From NCBI RefSeq assembly GCF_000013045.1, contig NC_007677.1:2232001-2296000 (forward strand): 64,000 nucleotides of DNA, read 5' to 3'. This document shows, piece after piece, positions 55,710-63,786 of the stretch. Source of the DNA: Salinibacter ruber DSM 13855. Lineage in GTDB: Bacteria; Bacteroidota; Rhodothermia; Rhodothermales; Salinibacteraceae. The number at the start of each line of letters is the position of its first letter. Positions within the stretch are counted from its first letter, which is position 1. The notes under the pieces were generated by a model. It worked only from the letters and a program-made list of their open reading frames with translations. It was not told the origin of the DNA and ran no database searches. The translations under genes and the position numbers were made by a program.

Positions 55710-56987
55710 ATGCGCCTCCGGTCCGTTTTTGCCCTTGCCGCTGCGTTCGTGGTCTGCGTCGTCACCACGCCCCTGGCCGCGGCGCAGGACCTGCTCATCC
55801 CGATGGACGACCAGCAGGAGAACCACCTGAAGGCCTACGGGGCCGTCTACGCGGCGCTCCAGGACGGCCGGACGGTCGACTGGCTCCTCAATCACCGCGG
55901 CGGGGCGTTCCTCGCCGAGGCCAGCGACGCCGTTCGTCAGGAGCTGCAGGTCCGCGGCGTCACCTTCACGCCCGTGAGCGCCGGGCGGGCGTCGAAGATT
56001 ATCGCGGAGGTGGAGGCCGACGGCAGCAACAAGTCCGTCGTGCCCCTCGAGAAGGCCCCCGAGATTGCCGTGTACGCGCCGGACGGGGCCGTGCCGTGGG
56101 ACGACGCCGTGCGCCTGGCCCTGGAGTACGCCGAGGTGCCCCACGACGTGATCTACGACGAGGAGGTGCTCAACGGCGACCTCGCGTCCTACGACTGGTT
56201 GCACCTCCACCACGAGGACTTCACCGGCCAGTTCGGCAAGTTCATCCGCTACCGCAACGAGCCCTGGTACATCCAAAAACAGAACAGGGCCGAAGCGGCG
56301 GCCGAGGAGTTTGGGTTCCGCAAGGTGAGCCAGCTGAAGCTGGCCGTGGCCGAGCGCCTCAAGCAGTACGTCGCACAGGGCGGCTTCCTGTTCTCGATGT
56401 GCTCCGGCACCGAGACCTTCGACATCGCTCTCGCCGCCCACCAGACCGACATCGTGCCCGAGGAGTACGACGGGGACCCGGTGGACCCGAACGCGCTGGA
56501 CCAGCTCGACTTCAGCAACACGCTCGCCTTCCGCGATTTCACCCCCAACCTCAACGCCCGCGAGTACGAGCACTCCACCATTGACGTGGGCCCGCCGCCC
56601 CCGGAGATGCGGGACCCCTCGCTGGACTACTTTACCCTCTTTGAGTTCAGCGCCAAGTGGGACCCGGTCCCCAGCATGCTCACGCAGAATCACGTGGCGA
56701 CCGTCAAGGGGTTCGTGGGGCAGGCCACGGCCTTCAACGAGGACGTGTTGAAGGAGGACGTGGTGGTTCTCGGGGAGGCCCCCGACCGCCCACAGGTGCG
56801 GTACATTCACGGCACGCACGGGCAGGGCACGTTCACCTTCTACAGCGGCCACGACCCGGAAGACTACCAGCACTTCGTGGGGGACCCGCCCACCGATTTG
56901 TCGCTGCACCCCAAGTCGCCCGGCTACCGGCTTATTCTGAACAACATCCTCTTCCCCGCCGCCAAGAAAAAGAAACAGAAGACCTGA
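55710..56987 (+). CDS. Periplasmic glutamine-amidotransferase-fold protein, often labelled 'asparagine synthetase B'
   Basis: The 425-residue product has a signal peptide (ending near LAAAQ), then LLIPMDDQQENHLKAYGAVY, a start shared by many Bacteroidota proteins annotated asparagine synthetase B. True AsnB has an N-terminal catalytic Cys and a C-terminal PP-loop (SGGxDS), and neither is present. Instead the fold resembles class I amidotransferase/PfpI-type Rossmann proteins. A Cys at about residue 231 in LFSMCSGTETF is in nucleophile-elbow position, and YDWLHLHHEDFTG precedes it. The export signal also argues against an asparagine synthetase. Possible roles include hydrolysis of an amide or peptide in the envelope. 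The name in databases should be treated with caution. Confidence 0.8.
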   Translation: MRLRSVFALAAAFVVCVVTTPLAAAQDLLIPMDDQQENHLKAYGAVYAALQDGRTVDWLLNHRGGAFLAEASDAVRQELQVRGVTFTPVSAGRASKIIAEVEADGSNKSVVPLEKAPEIAVYAPDGAVPWDDAVRLALEYAEVPHDVIYDEEVLNGDLASYDWLHLHHEDFTGQFGKFIRYRNEPWYIQKQNRAEAAAEEFGFRKVSQLKLAVAERLKQYVAQGGFLFSMCSGTETFDIALAAHQTDIVPEEYDGDPVDPNALDQLDFSNTLAFRDFTPNLNAREYEHSTIDVGPPPPEMRDPSLDYFTLFEFSAKWDPVPSMLTQNHVATVKGFVGQATAFNEDVLKEDVVVLGEAPDRPQVRYIHGTHGQGTFTFYSGHDPEDYQHFVGDPPTDLSLHPKSPGYRLILNNILFPAAKKKKQKT

Positions 56988-57038
56988 CGTCCGCGGCGCG
57001 TCGCCTCCGTTCGCCGTTTCTCCTTCGCCTCCCCCTCT

Positions 57039-57593
57039 ATGAGTTCGCCCCGTTCCCCCAAACCGGTCTCGGCCTCCAAGTGCAAGATGACCGAGATCGT
57101 CCTCCCCAACGACACGAATGGCCTCGGCAACATGATGGGCGGCCGACTGCTGCACCTGATGGACAAGTGTGCGGCCATCTCCGCCCAGCGACACGCCAAT
57201 CGCGTCTGCGTGACCGCCGCCGTGGATAGCGTCGAGTTTCAGTCGGCCATCCAGGAGGGCGAGGTGGTCGTGATTGAGAGCCACGTCAATCGGGCCTTCC
57301 GGACGTCGATGGAGGTGGAGCTTAACGTCTGGGCCGAAAACCCGCTCGAAGAGACGCACCGGACGTGCAACCGCGCCTTCTACACGTACGTGGCCCTGGA
57401 CGAGGACGGCGGCACGGTGCCCGTCCCGGACGTGTCCCCCAGCACGGAGCAGGAGCAGGACCGCTACGAGGCCGCCGCCAAGCGCCGCGACATTCGCCTC
57501 GTGCTCGCCGGGCGCAAGGACCTCGAGGACGCGGCGAGCCTCAAGGAAGACATGCTGACGGCACTACAGCACTCGACGGATGCCCCTGCGTGA
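57039..57593 (+). CDS. Acyl-CoA thioesterase, hotdog fold (YciA/BFIT-like)
   Basis: The 184-residue product has the acyl-CoA hydrolase signature: MTEIVLPNDTNGLGNMMGG followed by LLHLMDKCAAISAQRHAN, where the Asp and the NxxG loop form the active site of the hotdog dimer. The second strand set is VDSVEFQSAIQEGEVVVIES and then NRAFYTYVALDED. It cleaves acyl-CoA to free acid and CoA in the cytoplasm. Substrate length is not predictable. It starts 51 bp after the amidotransferase-fold gene and overlaps the start of the next gene by 14 bp. Confidence 0.9.
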   Translation: MSSPRSPKPVSASKCKMTEIVLPNDTNGLGNMMGGRLLHLMDKCAAISAQRHANRVCVTAAVDSVEFQSAIQEGEVVVIESHVNRAFRTSMEVELNVWAENPLEETHRTCNRAFYTYVALDEDGGTVPVPDVSPSTEQEQDRYEAAAKRRDIRLVLAGRKDLEDAASLKEDMLTALQHSTDAPA

Positions 57594-58086
57594 ACCGACC
57601 GGCGCTGCAACGGGGCCCCGTCCGGCCCGAGCACTGGCCCTCATGCTTGTCCTGGCCCTGTTGATTGCCACCGCTTCTCCGGCCGTGGCCCAGCGACAGC
57701 CCGGGGCCCTGGGCGCCGGGTTCCAGGTCGGTCGCCCCGGCGGGCTGGCCCTCAAGTGGTACCGCTCGTCCCCCGTCGCGTACGACGGGATCGTCAGCAC
57801 CGACGGCGACGACTTCGTCGTCGGCCACGTGCACCGGCTCTGGGAGCGCCCCCTTCCCGGTTCCCCCCTTCACCTCTTCGCGGGCCCCGGCGTGGTCGTC
57901 GGCCCGTCCCGGCTCGCACAATCCCCCCGTCTGCGCCTCGGCCTGAGTGGGGAGGTTGGACTCAATTTTTACGCCGAACGCTTCGAGGTCTTCTTGCATG
58001 TGACGCCCGTCCTCCGGTTTTTGCCCAGTACCCAGGCGTCGATTGACGCCAATGCCGGCCTCCGCTACTACCTCCGCTCCCCTTGA
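57580..58086 (+). CDS. Small exported beta-rich protein (putative outer membrane barrel)
   Basis: The 168-residue product begins inside the end of the thioesterase gene (14-bp overlap), so the two are translationally close. Residues about 17-38 form a signal peptide (LALMLVLALLIATASPAVAQ). The mature part is a run of amphipathic strands with Gly and aromatic residues, such as GALGAGFQVGRPGGLALKWY, HLFAGPGVVVG, GLSGEVGLNFYAERFEVFLHV and a C-terminal AGLRYYLRSP. This looks like a small eight-strand barrel. No named family was recognised. It is next to the RmlD-like gene, 27 bp ahead in the same direction. Confidence 0.7.
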   Translation: MPLREPTGAATGPRPARALALMLVLALLIATASPAVAQRQPGALGAGFQVGRPGGLALKWYRSSPVAYDGIVSTDGDDFVVGHVHRLWERPLPGSPLHLFAGPGVVVGPSRLAQSPRLRLGLSGEVGLNFYAERFEVFLHVTPVLRFLPSTQASIDANAGLRYYLRSP

Positions 58087-58113
58087 TCCCCCGGCGTCCC
58101 GCAACTGCCCCCT

Positions 58114-59037
58114 ATGCTGTTCAACCGCGTTCTCATTACCGGCGCCAACGGACTGCTCGGGCAGGCCCTGGTCCATCGCCTCAGCCAAAACCGCGAGTAC
58201 GACGTGCTCGCGACCGCTCGGGACGACGCCCCCCGGTTCGAAGACGGGTCGTGTGGCTACGCCCCGCTCGACGTGACGCAGCCGGACGACGTGGCCCAAA
58301 TCTTCGAGGACTTTACCCCCAACGTGGTCGTAAACTGCGCCGCGATGACCGACGTGGGCCGGTGCGACGAGCACCGAAGCGAGGCGTGGGCCGTCAATGC
58401 GCGTGCCGTCAAAACACTGGCGAAGCACTGCCGCACCAGCGGAGCCCGCCTCGTGCAGGTCTCTACCGACTTCGTCTTTAACGGCAAACGCGGCCCCTAC
58501 GACGAACAGGCCCGCCCCGACCCCGTCAACTACTACGGGCGCACCAAGCTGGCGGGCGAAAACGCCGTGCGGGAGGCCGGGCGCGCCAACTGGGCCATCG
58601 TGCGCACCGTCCTGCTCTACGGCACGGGCCGGGACCTCCGCCGCTCGAACATCGTCCTCTGGGTTGCCGACCAGCTGTCTCAGGGGGAGTCCCTCCACAT
58701 CGTCGACGACCAGCATCGCACCCCTACGCACGTCGACGACCTGGCCGACGGCATCGAGCGCCTGCTTCACCACGAGGCGACCGGCATCTACCACGTGTCC
58801 GGGGCCGACATGGTCTCGGTCTACGAGCTGGCCGGTGCCGTGGCGCAGGAATTTGGGCTCGACGCCTCCCTGGTCGAGCCCGTGCCGAGCAGCTTCTTCG
58901 AGGACGCCGTGGAACGCCCCCCGCGCACCGGCTTCGTCATCGACAAGGCCCGGGACGAACTCGACTACGACCCACGCCCGCTCGACGCCGGCCTCCGCGA
59001 CGTGCAGGAGTCCCTGCAGGGCTTCTCCGGCTCGTAA
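58114..59037 (+). CDS. SDR family reductase, RmlD-like (dTDP-4-dehydrorhamnose reductase family)
   Basis: The 307-residue product is an extended short-chain dehydrogenase. The dinucleotide site is LITGANGLLGQALVHRL, and the catalytic Tyr and Lys are in YYGRTKLAGE, with the Ser of the triad in VQVSTDFVFNG. The VNCAAMTDVGRCDEH and DDQHRTPTHVDDLAD segments are those of RmlD and related methionine adenosyltransferase beta-like proteins. RmlD makes dTDP-rhamnose for surface polysaccharide, but no other rml gene lies here, so another sugar-nucleotide substrate is possible. serS follows 46 bp downstream. Confidence 0.85.
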   Translation: MLFNRVLITGANGLLGQALVHRLSQNREYDVLATARDDAPRFEDGSCGYAPLDVTQPDDVAQIFEDFTPNVVVNCAAMTDVGRCDEHRSEAWAVNARAVKTLAKHCRTSGARLVQVSTDFVFNGKRGPYDEQARPDPVNYYGRTKLAGENAVREAGRANWAIVRTVLLYGTGRDLRRSNIVLWVADQLSQGESLHIVDDQHRTPTHVDDLADGIERLLHHEATGIYHVSGADMVSVYELAGAVAQEFGLDASLVEPVPSSFFEDAVERPPRTGFVIDKARDELDYDPRPLDAGLRDVQESLQGFSGS

Positions 59038-59083
59038 CCTGTATCGTTTCCCTCGTCCGTTCCACTCTGGACCCCGCACTCTC

Positions 59084-60370
59084 ATGCTCGACCTCGACAC
59101 CGTCCGCAACGATCCCCGCCGCGTCAAGGAGGCCCTCCGGGCCAAAGGCATCGGCTCGCCCGACCTCGTCGACACGCTCCTCGAGATCGACGAGACGCGC
59201 CGGTCTGCCATCACGGAGCTGCAAGACGTGCAGTCTCGTCAGAACGAGCTCTCGCAGCAAATCGGGGCCTTGAAGCGAGAGGGCAAGGACGAGGAGGCGG
59301 AGGCGATTATTGAAAAGACCGGCCGGATGAAGGAGAAGATCAATCGCCTGAAGGAGGAGGTGCAGGAGGCGGAGGCCCGGCAGGAGGAGCTCGTGCTGGA
59401 GCTTCCCAACATTCCGCACCCGAGCGTTCCGGTCGGGGCGGACGAGGACGACAACGAGGTCGAGGCGACGGTCGGCGAGATGCCCGCGTTCGACTTCGAC
59501 CCGGCGCCGCACTGGGAGCTGGCCGACCGGCATAATCTCGTGGACCTGGAGCGGGGCGCCAAGGTGGCGGGAAGCGGGTTCCCGTTTTACCTCGGCAAGG
59601 GGGCTCGGCTCCAGCGGGCCCTCCTCAACTTCTTCCTGGACCGCGCCCGGGAGCGCGGATACACCGAAATGCAGGCCCCGCTCTTCGTCAACCCGGAGAG
59701 CGCAAAGGGCACCGGTCAGATTCCGGACAAGGACGCTCTGATGTACGAGATTCCGCGCGACGACTTTTACCCCATCCCCACCGCCGAGGTGCCCGTCACC
59801 AACTTTCACCGGGACGAGATCCTCGCGGCCGACGACCTGCCCCGTCGGTACTGCACCTACTCGCCCTGCTGGCGGCGCGAGGCCGGCAGCTACGGCTCGG
59901 ACGTGCGCGGCCTCAACCGCCTGCACCAGTTCGACAAGGTCGAGCTCGTGCGGATCGTGCCCCCCGACGAGAGCTACCGCGCGCTCGACGCGCTTCTGGA
60001 GGACGCCGAAAGCGCCCTCGACGCCCTCGACCTTCCCTACCGCCGCCTCCTCATGTGCACCGGCGACATGGGCTTCACGCAGGCCAAGGTATACGACCTG
60101 GAGGTGTGGAGCGCGGCGCAAGAACGCTGGCTGGAAGTGTCCTCCGTCTCCAACTTCGAGGCCTTTCAGGCCCGCCGCGCACAGATCCGCTACCGGCTCG
60201 AGCCGGAGGCCAAGCCCGAACTCGTCCACACCCTCAACGGAAGCGGCCTCGCCTTTCCCCGCATCGTAGCGGCCCTCCTCGAAAACAACCAGCAGCCCGA
60301 CGGCTCCATCGAACTGCCGGAGGCGCTCCACCCCTACACCGGGTTTGCCCGAATCGGGGCAGAAGCGTGA
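59084..60370 (+). CDS. serS: Seryl-tRNA synthetase
   Basis: The product is 428 residues from the ATG at 59084 (MLDLDTVRNDPRRVKEALRA). It charges tRNA-Ser in the cytoplasm. The N-terminal two-helix coiled-coil arm (about residues 25-105) binds the tRNA variable arm. Class II motif 2 is CTYSPCWRREAGSYG with RGLNRLHQF, and motif 3 is NGSGLAFPRIVAALLENNQ. The length matches the family. The frame is open far upstream but only through the RmlD-like gene in another frame, so the chosen ATG is clear. It is convergent with fbp, with 99 bp between stops. Confidence 0.97.
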   Translation: MLDLDTVRNDPRRVKEALRAKGIGSPDLVDTLLEIDETRRSAITELQDVQSRQNELSQQIGALKREGKDEEAEAIIEKTGRMKEKINRLKEEVQEAEARQEELVLELPNIPHPSVPVGADEDDNEVEATVGEMPAFDFDPAPHWELADRHNLVDLERGAKVAGSGFPFYLGKGARLQRALLNFFLDRARERGYTEMQAPLFVNPESAKGTGQIPDKDALMYEIPRDDFYPIPTAEVPVTNFHRDEILAADDLPRRYCTYSPCWRREAGSYGSDVRGLNRLHQFDKVELVRIVPPDESYRALDALLEDAESALDALDLPYRRLLMCTGDMGFTQAKVYDLEVWSAAQERWLEVSSVSNFEAFQARRAQIRYRLEPEAKPELVHTLNGSGLAFPRIVAALLENNQQPDGSIELPEALHPYTGFARIGAEA

Positions 60371-60476
60371 TGCGGGACGCGTGTCTCGTGATGCGTGATG
60401 CGTGACGGGGCCCCGAGGACCAACTCCCGCTCTCCGTTCACGCCCTCAAGGGTCACGCTTTTCCACGCATCATGCC
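60366..60476. repeat. Short CGTGATGCG repeats between serS and fbp
   Basis: CGTGATGCG occurs three times (60366-60374, 60387-60395, 60394-60402; the last two overlap by two bases). A near-inverse (CGCATCATG) lies at 60467-60475, next to the fbp stop. The two arms could pair in a transcript running through the convergent gap, though there is no T-rich tail, so termination is not shown. Confidence 0.4.
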
Positions 60477-61555
60477 GACAACGCCCGCTCCGGCTCGCCC
60501 TGCAGAAACGCCTCGGCCCGACGAACCATCTCTTCGCTGCCGATGAAGAGCGGCGTGCGCTGGTGAAGCTTGTCCGGCTCCTTTTCCAGAATGCGCCGGT
60601 GCCCGTCCGACGCCGCCCCGCCGGCCTGCTCGGCAATGAAGCCCATCGGATTGGCCTCGTACATCAGGCGAAGCTTCCCCGCCGGACTGCTCTCGGTGGC
60701 CGGGTACATGTAGATCCCCCCCTTCAAAAGATTCCGGTGGAAGTCCGACACGAACGAGCCGATGTACCGCGTCTTCGCGGGGCGGTTGGTCTCGGGGTCC
60801 TTCTGCTGAAGCCAGTCGAGATAGTCCCGCAGCCCCTCCTCGAAGGAGTGGTAGTAGCCGCTGTTGATCGAGGAGAGCCGCCCTCGGGACGGCGTCTGGA
60901 TGTCGGGGTGCGACAGCAAAAACTCCCCGATCGACGGATCGAGCGTGAAGCCGTTCACGCCATTTCCGGTCGTGTAGACCAGCATCGTCGAGGAGCCGTA
61001 GACGACGTAGCCCGCGGCCACCTGCTCGGTCCCCGGCTGGAGGGCCGCCGCCGGATCCGGCTCCTCCTCTTCGTAGCCGTCCGGCAGCCGGTAGATGCTG
61101 AAGATGGTGCCCACCGACACGTTCACGTCAATGTTGGAGGAGCCGTCGAGGGGATCCAGAAGAACGATGTACTTTCCGTCGCCCTCCTTCGAAACGGTGC
61201 TCAGGGGAATCGCCTCCGCGTGCTCCTCGGAGCCGATGAGGCAGCACTCCCCGCCCCGCCGCAGCGCCTGCACGAACTCGCGGTGGGCAAGGGCATCCAT
61301 CTTCTGCTGGACCTCCCCCTGCACGTTGCGCTCGCCGGTGCTGCCGTACACGTCGAGAAGCCCGGCGCGGCGCATGTCGCGGTTCACGATCTTGGCCGCC
61401 AGGCTGATGTCGCGCAGCAGCCGCGAGAACGCCCCGGTGGAGTGCGGGAACGAGTCTTGTCGATCAAGAATGAATTGCTCCAGGGTCTGAAACGTGCCCA
61501 GGTCGTCTTCGGGCGCGCCGTCGCCGGCGTGGGACGTGCGATGGGATCCGGTCAT
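60470..61555 (-). CDS. fbp: Fructose-1,6-bisphosphatase class 1
   Basis: The product is 361 residues from the ATG at 61555 (MTGSHRTSHAGDGAPEDDLG). It removes the 1-phosphate from fructose 1,6-bisphosphate, the irreversible gluconeogenic step. The metal site is IVLLDPLDGSSNIDVN with the DPLDGSSN signature. GSTGERNVQGEVQQKMD and the SEEHAE loop precede it, and KTRYIGSFVSDFHRNLLKGGIYMYP holds the substrate-binding end. It is a class 1 enzyme of normal length. A GGAAGCGGTTCC site 74 bp upstream of its ATG nearly matches the palindrome before pckA. A TIGR04282-type gene ends 115 bp upstream in the same direction. Confidence 0.96.
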   Translation of the reverse strand: MTGSHRTSHAGDGAPEDDLGTFQTLEQFILDRQDSFPHSTGAFSRLLRDISLAAKIVNRDMRRAGLLDVYGSTGERNVQGEVQQKMDALAHREFVQALRRGGECCLIGSEEHAEAIPLSTVSKEGDGKYIVLLDPLDGSSNIDVNVSVGTIFSIYRLPDGYEEEEPDPAAALQPGTEQVAAGYVVYGSSTMLVYTTGNGVNGFTLDPSIGEFLLSHPDIQTPSRGRLSSINSGYYHSFEEGLRDYLDWLQQKDPETNRPAKTRYIGSFVSDFHRNLLKGGIYMYPATESSPAGKLRLMYEANPMGFIAEQAGGAASDGHRRILEKEPDKLHQRTPLFIGSEEMVRRAEAFLQGEPERALSA

Positions 61556-61628
61556 GACGTGCGTCGATGGGATGTGAGAGGAAACGTGCGGGAAGCAGGG
61601 CTTCTTTGCCCCTAAGATACAAGATTTC

Positions 61629-61640
61629 GGAAGCGGTTCC
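61629..61640. promoter_or_regulatory. Palindromic operator-like site upstream of fbp
   Basis: GGAAGCGGTTCC differs from the pckA-upstream palindrome GGAAGCGCTTCC by one base, and both contain the symmetrical GGAAnCGnTTCC core. It lies 73 bp upstream of the fbp ATG. Together with the pckA site it suggests one LacI/Cra-type regulator acting on gluconeogenesis. No regulator gene is seen here. Confidence 0.55.
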
Positions 61641-61670
61641 AAATGCAAGCGGCGCCCCACGTCTCTTCCG

Positions 61671-62339
61671 CTAGGCGAGCGCCTCAAGCCCGAGCCGATC
61701 CGCGACGCGCCGGGTGTTCGGGGCGTCCGCGGGCCGGTCGTCCAGGTCCGTCAGCAGGCGGTCCAGATCGCGGGGGCGATCCACGTCGTACCACTGCGGG
61801 AGCACCGTCACGTCCGCCCCGGTGCCCTCTGCCCGCGACAGGGTCTCCGCAAACACCTGACCGTGACTGTAGCTCATCTCGTCGAACAGCTGTGGGTAGA
61901 AGGCGCTCATGCCCAGCAGGTAGAACCCCCCGTCCTCGGTGGGGCCGATGCAGAGCGATCCCGACTCCTGAAGGGCCTGGTCCGCCCGTTGCAGGAACGA
62001 ACGAGGGAGGGTCGGATGGTCGCTCCCCATCACGAGGACCTGCCCGTAGCCGTCCCCCAGCGTCTCCCGGAAGGCCTGCTCCATGCGCCCCCCGAGCCCG
62101 TCCCCCGTCTGCACGTGCACGTCCACCCCGGACGGCACCGCGTCGAGCTCCCCGTCGGGCAGCGGCGGGGCCAGGTAGAGCCGCACGTCGGCGTTCAGCC
62201 GCAGGACCTGCCGCAGCGTGTCCCGCAGGAACGCCGTGTAGAGGCGGGCCGCCCCGGCGGCGCTGAGAGCCGGCGTAAGGCGTGTTTTGACCTCCCCCGG
62301 ACGCGGGACCTTGGCAAAGACGAGAAGGGCAGTGTCCAT
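61671..62339 (-). CDS. TIGR04282/DUF2064 family nucleotidyltransferase-fold protein
   Basis: The product is 222 residues from the ATG at 62339 (MDTALLVFAKVPRPGEVKTR). The family core is visible: LVFAKVPRPGEVKTRLTPAL, a GT-A-type nucleotide site; then VLVMGSDHPTLPRSFLQRA with the DxD-like metal region, and IGPTEDGGFYLLGM, which is typical of DUF2064. Some relatives work in arsenosugar or cofactor F420 pathways, but none of those partners is here. It probably acts in the cytoplasm on a nucleotide-sugar or small substrate. It is followed by fbp and preceded by a cysteine desulfurase 51 bp upstream, both in the same direction. Confidence 0.85.
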   Translation of the reverse strand: MDTALLVFAKVPRPGEVKTRLTPALSAAGAARLYTAFLRDTLRQVLRLNADVRLYLAPPLPDGELDAVPSGVDVHVQTGDGLGGRMEQAFRETLGDGYGQVLVMGSDHPTLPRSFLQRADQALQESGSLCIGPTEDGGFYLLGMSAFYPQLFDEMSYSHGQVFAETLSRAEGTGADVTVLPQWYDVDRPRDLDRLLTDLDDRPADAPNTRRVADRLGLEALA

Positions 62340-62390
62340 GGAACGGGGAAGCGGATCGTGGGACGCGACGGGAGGCCACACAGCCCGGCG

Positions 62391-63560
62391 TCAGCGCATG
62401 CGCTGCAATGTAGAGTGGAGGGCGTCGAGGGCCTCATCGATGTCCTCCTCGGTCGTCTTCGCCCCCAGCGAGAACCGAACGGCGGCGGAGGCCGTCGGGC
62501 GGTCGAGGCCAAGGGCCGTCAGGACGTGACTCGGTTCCAGTGCGCCGCTGGTGCAGGCCGACCCGGCCGAGACGAGTATGCCCTGCATGTCCAGATTCAG
62601 AATCAACATCTCCCCGTCGAGGGGCTCGTCCCCGACCGGCGGAAAGGCCACGTTCACGACGTGGGGCGCAACGGGGGCCTCGTCCAGCGGCGTGTTGCAG
62701 ACGTACGGCCCGGGCACCGCCTCATCGAGCCCCACCACGAGCCGCCGCTGGAGCCGGGTCAACCGCTCCGCCCGTTCCTCCGCCTCCGTCACGGCCCGCT
62801 CCAGCGCCTCCGCCAGCCCGATGGCCCCGGCCACGTTCTGGGTGCCGCCCCGGCGGTCGCGCTCCTGGGAGCCCCCCTCCACGAGCGGGCCGAGGTCCAC
62901 GCCGTTCCGGACGTACAGCACGCCGATCCCCTTCGGCCCGTAGAACTTGTGGCCGGACAGGGAGAGCAGGTCCACGCCGAGCGCCTCCACGTCGAGCGGC
63001 TGCAGGCCCGCCGCCTGCACGGCGTCGCAGTGCAACAGCACGTCGTGCTTGTCACAGACCGCCGCCACGGCCGGAATGTCGGTCTGCACCCCAATTTCGT
63101 TGTTCGTGTGCATGAGGGACACGAGGGCGGTGTCCTCGTCGAGCGCCGCCTCCACCTGTTCGGGCGTGACGGCGCCGTGGGCGTCCGGCGACAGCAGGGT
63201 CACGGGCCGCCCCTGCTCCATCATGCGCCGGGCCGGTTCCACGACGGCCTTGTGCTCGGCGGTGGAGGTGACCAGGCCGGCCTCCGACCCCGCCTCGGTC
63301 GACGCCGCCCCCAGTACCCCCTTCAGGGCCAGGTTGTCGGCCTCCGTCCCCCCGCTGGTGAAGACAATCTCGCTCGACTCGGCCCACAAACAGTCCGCGA
63401 CGCGCTCTCGGGCCCCCTCCATCGCGACCCGGGCCTGCCGCCCCAGCTGATGCACCGACGACGCGTTCCCGTATTCCTCCAGCAGGTACGGTTTCATCAC
63501 CTCAAAGACCTCGGGGTCGAGGGGCGTGGTGGCGGCATGATCGAGGTAGACGCGCTCCAT
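62391..63560 (-). CDS. Cysteine desulfurase (NifS/IscS family)
   Basis: The product is 389 residues from the ATG at 63560 (MERVYLDHAATTPLDPEVFE). It takes sulfur from cysteine with PLP for Fe-S cluster and tRNA thiolation. FTSGGTEADNLALKG binds the cofactor, the internal aldimine Lys is in LSLSGHKFYGPKGIG, and the persulfide Cys is in SAGSACTSGALEPSHV. The loop before the Cys is short, which suits the IscS/NifS class I. No iscU or sufU scaffold is adjacent, so the exact role (Fe-S assembly or thiolation) is open. The upstream frame is not conserved-looking. It is divergent from murA. Confidence 0.93.
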   Translation of the reverse strand: MERVYLDHAATTPLDPEVFEVMKPYLLEEYGNASSVHQLGRQARVAMEGARERVADCLWAESSEIVFTSGGTEADNLALKGVLGAASTEAGSEAGLVTSTAEHKAVVEPARRMMEQGRPVTLLSPDAHGAVTPEQVEAALDEDTALVSLMHTNNEIGVQTDIPAVAAVCDKHDVLLHCDAVQAAGLQPLDVEALGVDLLSLSGHKFYGPKGIGVLYVRNGVDLGPLVEGGSQERDRRGGTQNVAGAIGLAEALERAVTEAEERAERLTRLQRRLVVGLDEAVPGPYVCNTPLDEAPVAPHVVNVAFPPVGDEPLDGEMLILNLDMQGILVSAGSACTSGALEPSHVLTALGLDRPTASAAVRFSLGAKTTEEDIDEALDALHSTLQRMR

Positions 63561-63786
63561 CGACGGAGAAGGGCGGGACGTTGAGAAACAATGAGGCGGG
63601 CGGGGACGCTTCGGAAATGTATCCAACGGAGCAGCGGGTCGGCTGATTCGGACGCGACACAGTCGAATCCGATGCATTTTGTCGCCCCTGCCGACGAACA
63701 ATTTCACGCATCGGCGTTTTCATCCGGCACCATTTTTGATTTCACACTCGGTCCAGCCCCCTTCCTCCCACCAGCATTGCTGCCCC

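Noticed and set aside
55710-56987. True asparagine synthetase
   Set aside because: The PP-loop and the N-terminal catalytic Cys are absent and the protein is exported.
53979-57359. Very long antisense frame across the TPR, amidotransferase-fold and thioesterase genes
   Set aside because: It spans three well-supported sense genes and their gaps, with composition of a shadow frame.
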